Positions 1 to 13,200 of a DNA stretch of 64,000 nucleotides are shown in pieces. The stretch covers positions 28,506,359 through 28,570,358 of the forward strand of contig CM055092.1 in the NCBI GenBank assembly GCA_029204225.1. The letters run 5' to 3'. Numbering within the stretch: position 1 is the stretch's first letter; each line of letters begins with the position of its first letter. The position numbers and the translations under genes were made by a program. The DNA comes from Diphasiastrum complanatum. Taxonomy: Eukaryota > Streptophyta > Lycopodiopsida > Lycopodiales > Lycopodiaceae. The notes below the pieces were generated by a model. The model was not told the DNA's origin, searched no databases, and saw only the letters and a list, made by a program, of their open reading frames with translations.

Positions 1-504
1 CAAGTCCAAAGTTTCGGGTGTCGTGGTATGGCACTTGTGTCGTAGTATTGGATTATTCTCCTTCTTACCAATCGACTAATCGGTTTTAATCTTCATCCAT
101 TGCTTATCCAGTTCTGTAGATTTTTCCATGTGTGTTACAAGTGTTTTTACACAGTCTACATAATTACATGGAGTTTACGACGGTGTCTCCTGTTTCGCCT
201 GTCAGAAATTCCATTGAAAAATGTAGCTTTTCATTTTTTGCATTTTTCGCTTGACAAAAATCTCGTGTAAAATCACAGTGTCGTCAAAGAGCCTCAAATG
301 TTAAGAAAAGCAAATCAGTCTTGATCTTCTTCTTTTTCTTCTTCAAAATCAAGATCAAGTGCTGAAAATGATTTTTGCATTCAAGAAGAAGTTGAAATCA
401 TGAACAACTTGATAAATAACGTCTATGAGCATCATGGAAGAACACACTGAACATGATAGTGAATCATTTATTAGTGCCGAGGAAAAAAAATTGAGAGAAG
501 AATC
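1..504. other. Gene-free AT-rich flank
   Basis: No reading frame or motif that I recognise. It immediately precedes the first recognisable piece of the CACTA transposase, so it may be the 5' part of that element, but I see no terminal repeat here. Confidence 0.4.
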
Positions 505-3500
505 AAACGCACCATTATATTTGGAGCAAAGACATCTCATTTGGTCACTTCGTTGCTTATATTGAACTTCCAAGCAAAATATAAATGGAGTGATACAAGT
601 GTTACATCTTTATTTGGATAAATAAGATTGAGATTTTTTTTAAAGAATTTAATAGATGTGTTGTTCAAGTCAAATGTTTTAGTTGGCTAAATAGTCTTTT
701 ATTTTATATTATGAAAATTCATTTCATTATGTACAGGTTATTGTGCAAACTACTCTCAGAAGGAAACACTATGTTACAGACAAAAGTGAGGCACGAAAAT
801 ATTGAGTGCAATGGGAATGGACTATACATTGCATCATGCTTGTCCAAAAGATTGCATATTATATCGTGGTGAGTATCGAGGGTTAAAAGCTTGTGTTATA
901 TGCGATATTTCTCGATATCGAGATGACTTACAAGGGACCACTATCCCATGCAAGGTGTTACGACACTTTCCAATAATCTCACAATTGCAATGATTATTTC
1001 GTTGCAAGCTTCATGTAGAACTTGTGAATTGCATGCTAGTCATTATTCTTCAGATGAGATCATGAGAGTGCTCTCAGACTCTCCTCCATGAAAACACATT
1101 GACAAAGAATATCCATGTTTTTTAAGTGAAACAAGAAATATAAGATTTGGACTTGCAACAGACTGGGTTAACCCCTTTGGAAAAATGTCAAGCACGTGAT
1201 CTACTTGGTCAGTGGTGTTGGTCAACTATAATATTCCACCTTGGCTAAGCATTAAAAAATGACATCTCATACTAGCACTTCTAATTTCTGGAAAACATAA
1301 AGTAAAAAATATGGATATCTACTTTGCACCATTGATTGAAGAACTAGAACTACTATGGAAGGGAGTCCAAGCATATGACATCTCACGTCCACTTCAAGAC
1401 AATACATTTTTGTTGCGTGCGATTTTAATGTGGACTATGCATGTACGAAAGAAGAATATAAGTATGTACGGTAAGTCATTTGCGAGATGAGAACACCAAC
1501 AAGTTTTGCTCATTCACTACGAACATCATTTACAGCTCAAGGAAAACTCCATGGTCTAAAATCTCATGTTGATTGAAGATGGTCGAGTACATATTTCCAA
1601 TGTACATTCGTGGTTGTCTAACTGATCAACTTAATGATGCCATTTACAAATTAGCATTCGTTGTCAGGTACTTAAATTTTTTTGTTTACATCGATATCTT
1701 ATGAAATTGCGTGTTTGTTTTCTAATGCAAGTTTGATAAAATAATATGAACGTACTAAAATCTAGTTATACTACAAACATGATGTAGATGAATGTGTGGT
1801 AAGGAGATTCATGAGATAGACATGCAAACAAAACAAGAAGATATGGTGGAGGTTGTATGTATACTTGAGAGGGATTTTTCAACTTCTATCCTAGACATAC
1901 AGGTGCATCTGCTTATGCACTTGTTCCAAGAAGTTGGTATTGCCGGTCTTGTGCACTCAAGGTATAATACACTCCAATTTGATTTTAGTGGTTTCAATAA
2001 ATGTAGTGTGATTCTTTCACATTAATAACAGAATGTTCTCATTGATGTGTCAAAATTTTCTGTAGGTGGATGTTTTTCTTGGAGAGATTCATAAAAGTAT
2101 TGAAAGATTTTGTGCATCAGAAGGCAAGGCCAGAGAGAAGCATGCCAGAGGGATGGGTAGTTCAAGAATCTCTATTTTATGTTACCGAAGTTTTGTTTCA
2201 AATAGATCCATATGTTCCACGACTATGGCATGATGAGAAAAGTAATGAGGTGAAAGGTGAAAAACCTCAAGTTATGGGTAGTCTTAAAAAAATGACACCG
2301 ATTTTGAGAGAAAAAATTTCAACCTTTATGCTATATAATTCAGGAGTAATGGATAAATGGTTGGAATTATATGAAGAAGGGTATTGACTAGAAATTGACA
2401 CCGACGCAATAGGCATGGAGGTCAAGTTGCACCTTCACGTGATCTTGAGCCATTGCCCAACCAATGCACCATAGACTGGATGGTTGATACACTCCAACAA
2501 GCAAGATCAAAGGGACAATTCATATCTGGCAGAGAATGGGAATTTGCAAGAGGATGTGATTGGAAGGTTTGTCTATAACTCTATTTTTTTTAAGTGAACA
2601 ATTTTAATTTGTACGATGATTGATTATTGTTTCAATTATAATTAACATGTCGGACACTATCAAAAGTATAGTGCAATGTGGGCATATGGTCGTCATCATC
2701 GCATTGAATCAATTGATATGAAAACGACGAACTTATGATTGTGGTGTGATGGCACCCTTCCATCAAGAAAGTCGGAGTAGTGCTCGAGATCAAGGTCCAA
2801 TTTCTGGAGAGCTTGAGTATGTAGGAACCATACAAGCCATATATGAGGTGTGCTTTGGTGAAATGGATAAATATTTGTTGTTTGACTTGAAATGGTTCAA
2901 AATCAACTATAGAGGATCAAATGCAATTGTAAAAAAAAATCGTAGTGGATTTTTTGCTATCGATTCAACCAAGACATTAAGCATGGACTTTTCAAACACA
3001 TTGGTGTTGCCTCGTTATTGTGAAACAGGTGTGTATGAATTTCACATTTTTTTTTTCTTTTTGTCAATTGTGATCAATATCATATTAATCATCTACACTA
3101 CTTTTTCATTACATCTATTTATTGTGAATTAAAATGTGATCATAACAAATATCTAATCCTAACATTGCTAAATGTGCAGGTATTTTTTCAACCAGATTGA
3201 CTAAACAAAGATTGGTAGTATGTTGTTTAAATTAAGTTACGCTCAAGACGTGTATTCGACTATGCATATGTTGAGAATAAAATGGAAGATCTAAATTCTG
3301 ATGAAGATGTACATATATCTTCGAGTTTTATAAATATTGAAAACTCGAAAATTGATTCTCATGATTTCGATGACTGAGATGATGAAGAGGACAACAATGA
3401 TTCTTTGCATGAGGACAATATTGAGAGAGGTTTTGATTTCGATAGTGATGATGAAAATCATCTTAACGGAGATGAGTTGCAAGATGTATTGGCTGATGAA

Positions 3501-3523
3501 TTTGAATCTTGTGATGATGAATG
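505..3523 (+). pseudogene. Decayed CACTA (En/Spm) transposase gene: Tnp2, DUF4218, DUF4216
   Basis: Remnant of the nuclear transposase of a CACTA DNA transposon. Three blocks occur in family order. A Tnp2-type block (about 540-1560) shows ACPKDCILYRGEY near 840, GLATDGVNPFG near 1150 and YNIPPWLSIKK near 1230. A DUF4218-type block (about 1820-2390) contains LERDF, HLLMHLFQEVGIAG and ERFIKVLKDFV. A DUF4216-type block (about 2740-3050) contains LEYVGTIQAIYEV and FDLKWFKI. An acidic Asp/Glu-rich tail ends near 3523. An intron at 1962-2065 (AG|GTATAA ... TGTAG|G) joins the DUF4218 halves in phase; another intron probably lies at about 595-735. Stops and frameshifts in the Tnp2 block mean it cannot encode an active protein. 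The blocks follow known plant CACTA transposases; I am confident of the family, less of each boundary. Confidence 0.8.
1962..2065 (+). other. Intron within the CACTA transposase remnant
   Basis: The donor AAG|GTATAA and acceptor TGTAG|GTGG join the codons around VHS-R-WMFF without breaking the DUF4218 reading frame. This shows that the element was a spliced gene rather than a processed copy. Confidence 0.6.
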
Positions 3524-4234
3524 AAGTTTGTACATGTCACAAATAATTTTGTCATAAAATGATCCATTGTGGTCATTATATATCGTTTTCAAATTAAAAT
3601 TATTATATTTTTTTACAATGTTGCATTTCAAAAATTTCATTCAAACGCATCTCGCAATCACTTAGAATTAGATTTTTTATATCAATATTGATAGACGTGT
3701 GAACTAATTAAGAGAACATTAAAAAAATGTAAAACGTTGATTATTTATATATTATAATTAAAAAGCATCTTCTTTGAGGTAATAATACACTTTGCCACAA
3801 TATTGTTCGACTATTCATTGATCTTTGCAATTTTTTTATCAACAAATCAACTTAACAAGCTACCACATGGCTCTCAATAGCAAGGTACTTAGCATCTTTT
3901 CAAATGCATATGAAGCTCACGCTTATATTTTTATTCATTAATACCATATTGAAATTACTATCAAATTTTGATTATAGAATTTTCTCAATATAGAAACACA
4001 TCATAATGTCCATAAATACATAAGATAGCATGTAATATTCAACTGATAATAACTTCAATTTGCGATCAGAGCATAATAATTTGACATAATGATCATTTGA
4101 TTTTAAGTCCACATTTTATTATAAGTATACACTTATTCAAAATCTAAAAAAAAATCTTATTTGGTTTTAAATTAATCATAAAGTTGTTGTTTATTAACAT
4201 ATTATTCATAATATAAAAAAAAAATTACAACAAA

Positions 4235-4715
4235 CTAATTTTGTCATGCGTGGCACTACCACGCATGGCAAATTTCCAAAGCAAATTTTTTTTAAGTAGT
4301 GTATTTTGATATTGCCACGCGTGGCAATAAAGAAAACCATCGCTCTGAAATTTTCTCTAGAGATTTGCCATGCATGAAAAATCTCAAAAGAATCATGTCA
4401 GATGACAATCGGCTAAGTAACAACCGTACGTGGCACTTCCACGCGTGGTTGTTATGCCACGCTGACATATTTTGGCGCTCATATTTTAAGTTTTGAGTTT
4501 AAAAAAATTTGTGTGGCACTGCCACACGTGGCAGAGCCACAAAGAATTAAAATTTTTCTGCCGGACCTCACCTCCAGTCTGGATTTCACCGGCAGGGTCC
4601 TCGAAAAAGTTTTAACGTGGATGTATCACGCATGATAGTGTCACGCATAAGAAAAATGTCATTTCGGCTAAGTATCAAGTTCGCATGGCAGTGTCGCGTG
4701 GCAAAACACACATAT
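4235..4715. repeat. Cluster of GCCACGCGTGGC-like palindromes (possible CACTA subterminal region)
   Basis: At least six short palindromic motifs of the type TGCCACGCGTGGCA, CCACGCATGG or GCCACACGTGGC recur within 480 bases, separated by AT-rich spacer. The sequence AAGTAGTG at 4294-4301 reads CACTACTT on the other strand, as expected at a CACTA terminus. CACTA elements carry arrays of short subterminal repeats bound by their regulatory protein, and a CACTA transposase lies 0.7 kb upstream. The assignment is inferential. No matching left terminus is visible and repeats lie on both sides of the candidate end. Confidence 0.4.
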
Positions 4716-4785
4716 GTGTAGTTGTGTAAGCTATTCGTCTACATTCTTTTGATTTTCACAAAAAGTTAAAATACGACAATACGAT

Positions 4786-4828
4786 ATGGCAAGGCCTTTG
4801 TGGTATTATATTACAAAGGCCTTGCCAT
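4786..4828. repeat. Perfect 16-bp inverted repeat (hairpin)
   Basis: The arm ATGGCAAGGCCTTTGT (4786-4801) is repeated exactly inverted at 4813-4828, with an 11-base loop. Related single arms occur near 5650, 5800 and 39090, so this is part of a dispersed repeat family. Confidence 0.75.
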
Positions 4829-5524
4829 GTGATAATAGCATGAATTCTAAATGTTAGGATTTGGATAAGGCATTTTAGATATTGTTGTGAGAAATAATTT
4901 TGTGTAATTATTTAGTACTTTAAAAATTTGGAAATTAGTTTGTTGTAAGTTTTCAATAATCACTTTAATGTTAGAAGAAATCAATAACATTTGTAATTTT
5001 CATTTTATGAAAAGAATTTTTGTTTCGGTTATGGGTTATGCATTTTGGTAGTAATTATAATTATTCTGTATTGGATAACATAACCCACGATGGTTTATAA
5101 CTGAGATTATTGAGTTTGTGATTGTACTAAAAAGACCTTGGCATGCCATATTGTAATTTTTTATTTCTTTTTGAGTTTTTGTAAAGATTTCAAGAATGTA
5201 GAAGAACAGCTGGTTAATATTTTGACCAGTAAATATGTTTGTAATTTTAGAATTTAGAGGTGGCAAGGATTCATTATTGGTATTCTGAATATTTCAGGAT
5301 CACTATTTACAAGAAATATGACTAATCACAATCCGTAATCACGAGTAATCACTTAAAAAAATCACAACAATCATGATCATTATTGAGAAGTATCGAAAAT
5401 TTCTACAATCAATATTCAGAATAATCGCGATCAATATTGAAGATATTCGCTTTTTAGTATTGACGATTTTAGGCAATCGTCACCAACCATCAATCATGTA
5501 GTCTTTAGGGTGCATATTCGAAAA

Positions 5525-5835
5525 GTCTAACTCCAAATTCGTCTTCTAAAAGAGAAAAAAGATGAAAGTTAAGAATAACCATCAAAATTTTACTAAGCTA
5601 TTTTTCTACACTTTTTTAATCTTCACAAAAATTTGAAGTATGACAATATGACATGGCAAGGCCTCTACCATTTTGCATTTACAAGTCCAAACTCGTCTTA
5701 AAAAGACTAAAGTTAAGAACAACCATTAAAATTTTACTAATCTATTTTTTTTAAAAAAATTGATCTTCACAAAAAATTAAAATACGACAATATGACATGG
5801 CAAAGCCTTTGTGGTAAAATACCACATCATTATAG
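5525..5835. repeat. Imperfect tandem duplication, about 155-bp unit
   Basis: The block 5525-5680 (AACTCC...CGTCTT, GTTAAGAA, AATTTTACTAA, CTTCACAAAAA, ATGACATGGCAA) is repeated with substitutions at 5684-5835. The second half of the unit also matches 4735-4800, so three copies of the ACAATATGACATGGCAAGGCC segment lie within 1.1 kb. There are no long ORFs; probably non-autonomous transposon remnants. Confidence 0.6.
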
Positions 5836-6923
<1,088 letters not shown>

Positions 6924-7124
6924 TCCCACCCTCCCCGGCTCTCCTCTACCCCAGCCTCCCTCGCTGCTGCATGTCCTCGCTCGCTGTTGTTGCCGTTCCG
7001 CTCCTCTCTCTCCGTTGGGACCTGCTCTCCTCTTGCTCGTTGTTGCCTCTCCTCCCTTCTCTCCTGGATGCCTCTCTGTTCCTCTCTCCACTGGGATTCG
7101 GTATCTTTGTAGCTCCTGAGGCCT

Positions 7125-7269
<145 letters not shown>

Positions 7270-7346
7270 TTTATGTATGTTGCATGAATTTTCCGAAAAA
7301 ATTAGCTTGCCAATGATCAATTATCTACTATGTGCTTATATTCACA

Positions 7347-7607
<261 letters not shown>

Positions 7608-7624
7608 AAAAAAAGCCTAAAGGA

Positions 7625-7627
<3 letters not shown>

Positions 7628-7718
<91 letters not shown>
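7628..7718. repeat. (GA)n microsatellite, about 90 bp
   Basis: Pure GA tract ending 22 bp before the small frame at 7741. Confidence 0.98.
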
Positions 7719-7721
<3 letters not shown>

Positions 7722-7740
7722 AGATTTTGGAGGGGTGGTG

Positions 7741-7911
7741 ATGGCAATGGCTACGCAAGAAGAAGCACATCACTTTCAGAATGTTGTGAATTATGGTTGG
7801 CATCCTGCGTTGCTTCCTCCACCTTTGGATGACTTGGTAGTTGATCCCAGACCACCTGGACATTTGGCCTTATTTGATATGTCTGCTGATGTGCAGGAGA
7901 GAATTTTTTGA
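7741..7911 (+). CDS. Small open frame, 56 aa, function unknown
   Basis: It starts ATGGCAATGGCT, has plant-like codon usage, and encodes an unremarkable globular-looking peptide containing HPALLPPPLDDLVVDPRPPG. The final codons overlap TGTGCAG, a good splice-acceptor motif, so this could equally be a first exon fragment. I recognise no domain. It sits directly after a GA tract that could act as promoter or 5' leader. It may be a decayed gene piece; weak support. Confidence 0.25.
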   Translation: MAMATQEEAHHFQNVVNYGWHPALLPPPLDDLVVDPRPPGHLALFDMSADVQERIF

Positions 7912-8210
7912 CGTCTAGATTTTAGAAGCTTGTTGTGAGCATGTGCTGTATGTGTTGCCTGGAGAAGCTTCATGCGTTTGGATTATTTTCACCAACATTT
8001 ATCCGTCGCTTGCCCTTCCACGCAGCCTTGGTTTGTCCTTTGCCATCTATATGGCCCTCATAAGTCCTGTACCAGAATACATAATTGATGTTTGGGCTTA
8101 CAGTGGATAGATGGCAGATTTTAATTGGATCTGACCACAAATGTTTAAACTCATATTAGTTTGGGCCTTTCAATTGAAAAGCCCAAACTTCAATTATGCC
8201 CATTAGCAGG

Positions 8211-8331
8211 CTTGAGCAGACCTGCTACCTAGTAGCAGGCAGCCTTCAATGCACCTCGCCGCAGGGCGGCTCTGTGCATGAAGGCTGCATGCTACAACCG
8301 GTAGCAGGCCTGCTCACGCCTGCTACCTAGT
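8211..8331. repeat. Fold-back (two nested inverted repeats)
   Basis: Inner arms GCAGCCTTCAATGCAC (8239-8254) and GTGCATGAAGGCTGC (8274-8288) pair with one bulge. Outer arms GAGCAGACCTGCTAC (8214-8228) and GTAGCAGGCCTGCTC (8301-8315) pair with one mismatch. The motif GCCTGCTACCTAG recurs at both edges. It is GC-rich relative to its AT-rich surroundings. It could be a small fold-back transposon or a structured RNA; nothing else identifies it. Confidence 0.6.
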
Positions 8332-8635
8332 CCATAGCTGAAGCCGATGAATGGAGAAAAATCAATCTTTCGACAACTATTCCGGAAATGCGATGGATGA
8401 TAGATCTCATCTCTTCTGCTTGTGGGCTTGTATGTTGTCTAGTTATGGACCGGCGTATTAACATCGAGGTATGCAATTTATTCATGGGAGACAATAAAAG
8501 GCTATCGTTGACGCCAATAGAATGGATGGCCAAGATATATATTGTGTCAACATTCGAATGGTTGATAGAAACATACAACCTTAAGAGTTTGAATTTGCTT
8601 TGCATACACTCGCTAACATCATCTGGGGACTCTAT

Positions 8636-8754
8636 ATTGTAGAGATAAATAGTATGGGTTGCATTCGAGTCGTCGGAAAAATTTGAGTCGACAGGATCTT
8701 AGCATTGTAGAAATAAATAATATGAGTTGTATTTGAGTCGCCGAAAAAATTTGA
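8636..8754. repeat. Imperfect tandem duplication, about 67-bp period
   Basis: ATTGTAGAGATAAATAGTAT followed by GGGTTGCATTCGAGTCG and GGAAAAATTTGAG is repeated at 8704-8754 with scattered substitutions. Confidence 0.6.
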
Positions 8755-9789
8755 GACTTTCCAAAAATTCGATTGGGTTGGGTAGCCCCCCAAAGGTCAA
8801 GGATAGAAGAGAATGTGTGTGTGGTCAAGGTTCGATAGATCTTAAAGTCTCTAAAATAGACTTTGGTCGTTAATAATAGACATGTACTCTTAGTTCATGG
8901 CACATTCAGTCAACCCTTGACTTGGCATCGTGAAAGTCAACGAGGGCCAAAAAAATTTGTGTGCCTCATATCTCCCTCATCAACTCCACCCTCCCATCAT
9001 CCATCCCCTCCTCTTTTTTTTTCAAGCATCATTCCTTCAGTTTATCGTTGAGATCATCCTAATCCTTCGTCTCTTATGGATCTCCATCCCTATGTTTTGA
9101 TGTCTTCTCCCTTCACTTGTCATTCCATTTTTTGTTTTTATCATCATCATCTCCTCTCTCTCTTCCGAGTCTTGGTACCCCTTTCTCCCTCTCTTTTGAG
9201 TCTTGGTACCCCTTCCTTCAATCTCGTCATACACCCTCAATCTGCAAAGATAGATAAAGTAGATGCCTTGCACATTGATTCTTTTGTATTGTCAATAACA
9301 GGTTCATTCCTTTTATAGATTGAATTAACTTTTAGAGCATGCGGTTTCGTCTACTATTGTCTTGTGCTCCACAACATTATTGACATGTATATTTTGTTAT
9401 ACTTAATCTGATAACAGCTCTGCCTCATTCTGTGTTCAGATAAAGACCCTTTGTAAAGATTCTTTTATATTTTCTCTAAAATTTTACTTACACATGGACC
9501 GTGATTTCTATCACTAACGTTCTGTTTGTTTCTAATAGGCGTAGTTATGCTTAGGAAAAGAGTAATATAGTTCATTCCACTACGCACGAACACTTTTCGT
9601 TCGAGTTCATTTCTTGTTCGAGCTTCGAGTTCGCTTCTTTTCGTGTTCGTTTCTTTTCGAGCTATTTTTGTTTCTCACACTCACACACCCTCCAACTCCA
9701 ATAGCATCTTGACTATAGCATAGTACATAGTTTTTTGTGCTCTACATTGCAGAATCCTCTTGGCAATTTTCCACTGTGTCGGACCTGGA
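8755..9789. other. Gene-free stretch, C/T-rich, with a short tandem repeat
   Basis: The phrase GAGTCTTGGTACCCCTT occurs twice at about 9167 and 9197. A run of GTTCG/TTCG words follows at 9590-9660. No coding region is recognisable. Confidence 0.4.
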
Positions 9790-9950
9790 TTTATGTTAAA
9801 TTGGCTCATCTGAACACCACATAGTCAATGTCCAACCTTGTATTATCTTCCAAGTACATCAAAGAACCAATAAGCCTTCTATAGGGCTTATGCTGCATTA
9901 CTTGTCATTCTACATCATCTCTGGGATAGTCTTCACTTGTCAGTACTGTG
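9790..9950 (-). pseudogene. Ty1/copia pol scrap (end of RT, start of RNase H region)
   Basis: On the minus strand, 9895-9800 reads PYRRLIGSLMYLEDNTRLDI then DYVVFR. This is the conserved copia block YRRLIGSLMYL..TRPDI after the reverse transcriptase. It has a stop shortly after and no other domains. It is isolated and lies just left of the Ulp1-bearing gene. Confidence 0.75.
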
Positions 9951-10144
9951 TCAGGTTATTACAACTCCCTAAGATCTTCAACTGTCTTGAAGGTTCCACA
10001 CACCCCATACCAATGATGATGCACCGTATCCGCCCATCCATAGGAAATCCGACCCACCTCCTTTTATATTAACTCACATTGTTTATTGATAAATGTAATT
10101 CCATTGTTTTCATGTGCAGGTTCAAGAAAAGTGAAATGAAGAAT

Positions 10145-10202
10145 TGAAATAGCAACAATAGAATATCAAATGATGAAAATAGCAACAATCGAATATCAAA
10201 AG
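10145..10202. repeat. Tandem 29-bp duplication
   Basis: AATAGCAACAATAGAATATC and AATAGCAACAATCGAATATC occur back to back, just 3' of the stop codon of the Ulp1-bearing gene. Confidence 0.7.
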
Positions 10203-10288
10203 ACCCGAAAGGGTCATTATTTGTACACATTGAATGTAAATTTTTGAAGTACATATTTTTGTATTGGCCTTTCAATAAGACCATTTAT

Positions 10289-13200
10289 CTATTTTTCTAT
10301 ATAAATTTCTTTTTCATGAGCTCTTTCAAGTGTAAGGTCCCTAGCTTCTTGATCCGTTGTCACCGATGTTGCATTAGAGAGAAAAATCTTAAACATCTCT
10401 TGTTGAAATTTAAATATGTCATTCTGTGTGAATTTCGGACAGGTGAACTACAAATTATCAACAATAGACAAGTTAGACGAATACACAAAAGTAAAAAATC
10501 ATATAAATAAATTCAGTGTACATCCAAACCCAAATTACCTGACGTATATCGACATTTTTCCCTTGGCTGATGAACCATTCCATAAAGCATTTTACATTTT
10601 TAATGGCATACCAGACACAGCTGAATGAGTCAACTTGCTGAGAGGACTGAGAATCAAAATATAGAATGTTAGTTTCACATTTTTTTTTATATGACAATTT
10701 GCATCACGAAAAGAGTAACTGAAAAATTGGTTACTGTGCGTCTATTATCTCTATGTGCCTTGCTACACACAGGGCCTTCGTTGGAAAATAAATAATCATG
10801 CTTTTGTACATCTCAATGTCGACATTGAGGTGTGTTGTTCTCAAAGAGTTCATTCTCAGCACCTTTGGATTACACAAACCGGCTTCATCCACTCTTAGTG
10901 CTATAATATGTACAGACCAATGATGACTGCAATCAACCAAATAGTCAATGATATGTAAATGAAAAAAATACAAATAAAGCATATAATAAAACAATACACA
11001 CAACTCAAATTAAACAATACATACTTTTGACAGTATGGTACAACAAACATTTCGGAGTCGCATGACATATGTCGTAAACATGATGCAGTTGATTGCTCGT
11101 CCTTAAGCAGGTGACAAAAAAAATTGAGTAAGCGCAAAAACAGCAGGAACACTGTCGCTTTTGTACAACTGAACCCAATAATTGAGTCCAGCTTCGACCA
11201 CTGGGTCTGTGAGGTCCGAGGACTTGTTCAATAACTCCTTACAGATAACAGGATTAAAATAGTTCATATATGAGGCCGAATATATATTGAATTCAAAGCG
11301 ACCACCTAATTTATCTATTTTTTTAGCTATGTACTTGTCAAAAATTATATATTGCTCCGAATAAAAAAATGTCATCATGGGATCGACTGGATATTGAACA
11401 AGTAAATTTTTATATACAGTTCCTATTGATTGAGATGGGCTATCAGGAATATCAGAAATCAAATATATGACGTTGCAGAACAATTTTTGCACAAAAACAA
11501 ATAGTGAATTACCATATAGTGTGTAACATGATTCTCTTCCCAATATTCTGCTACCGATTTGACAAATATCTCACAATATTTTTGTAAATTTGCAATGTCA
11601 ATTTCAGATAACTTTTCTTTTCGCAACATGCCAATCAAATTGTCGAGATTTTGCCATACTACATTTTGTTTTAATCTTGTGTTGCCCCTCTCTTCAAAAT
11701 CTTTTGATGCTGCAACAACGTCTTTCCAAACATTGTATGTCACGGTAGAAGACTTTCTAGTGTGATTGGATAAAAACCTTCTAGCTTTTGCACCTCCAAT
11801 AGATTACTTGTTTGGAACGTTCCCTGATTTACTCGATAGTTTTTCACTTTTTTCTATTTTTACATTTCTTTTGTGCAAACCTACTTTTGAAAGTACTTGT
11901 TCTAAATTCTCAATTCCAATTTTAGAAGTCGATTCAAGTTTGGTATTCCAGACATACAAAATATGATTGTAAATCAATTTTTCAATAATTCATACCTCGG
12001 CATGCAATGTGCATATGTGAACATTGATCAATGGAATTGCCAACACAGGTCTAAAGTTCTGATCCTCTCGATCTCTTGTTGGACCAACTCGTGATCTTGT
12101 TCAAGTCTTTACAATCCTTCATACAATATAAATAAGGGTGTTTAGTATTTGCCCCATGTGAAACATTATACATACATTTCAGTGTCTTTGAATCACCTGC
12201 AAGATGCCATAAAATTTCAAATGTGCCATAGTTTGGCACATATATTTTGTTTCCACCCATATGCTCTTCAATAATCTTTGCATAATTTGATGTCGAAAAA
12301 ATCCACGACAAGATAGCATGGTCTTCTTTTAAAACCTGAAAAGTAACAAACACATACAAAGTTACGAACATTGACATCAGCAACTTAGGTGATAAAATAC
12401 AATACTAAGTAAAATTGAAATATACTTGAAATGCTGCTAACCACCATATTTCATTTTCTGATTGAACACTAAATGAGAAATTATTTGCATCATTTTCAGT
12501 ATTGTTCAATGCTCTGTTCATAAACGTGATACTTACTTGTTCCAAATTTTGTCCCTTAACAATTTTAGACTCATCAAGTTTAATAACCAATATCAATATG
12601 CCTTGGACTTCTCTTTCAAATATTTTGTAATATTTAATCATGTATGCCACTACTTTGTTAATATTAAAAAATAAATTGTTGGATACATTGTATTCCAATG
12701 TTCCACTCTCACATGTATACAATTTCTTGATATGAAATGGTTCACCTATAAGCATACTCATACTCTCATTAAGACAATATCTTGCTTTTTTATTGTACAT
12801 GGATGAGAAAGAGATAGCTTTCAAATCTTCACATGTGCAAAGGCTTCTTGTACAATTTTGAACAATAGAGTATATGCTTTACAACTAATTCCTGAATCAT
12901 CACATGCTCCCTGGATAACTTTTGCATCCAAGACATGTTGAATGCTCTGTATAATCACTGCAACAATATCATTCTTAATCCTGTCATAACGAGAATTCTT
13001 TAACATTTCTTTTGTAGCTTTGATGACAATATGGAACCCAAAGATTTTCCAATACTCGTAGAATCTTTATAATGTTCTCTCGCCACCAAAGATAATCTTA
13101 GCAAGCATTACAAAAACAAGCACATAAAAACTTAGCAAGCATGTCATTTGCTCTTTTAATTAATACTTACTTGAATGCTTGAATCCTTTTCTTCTTGTTT

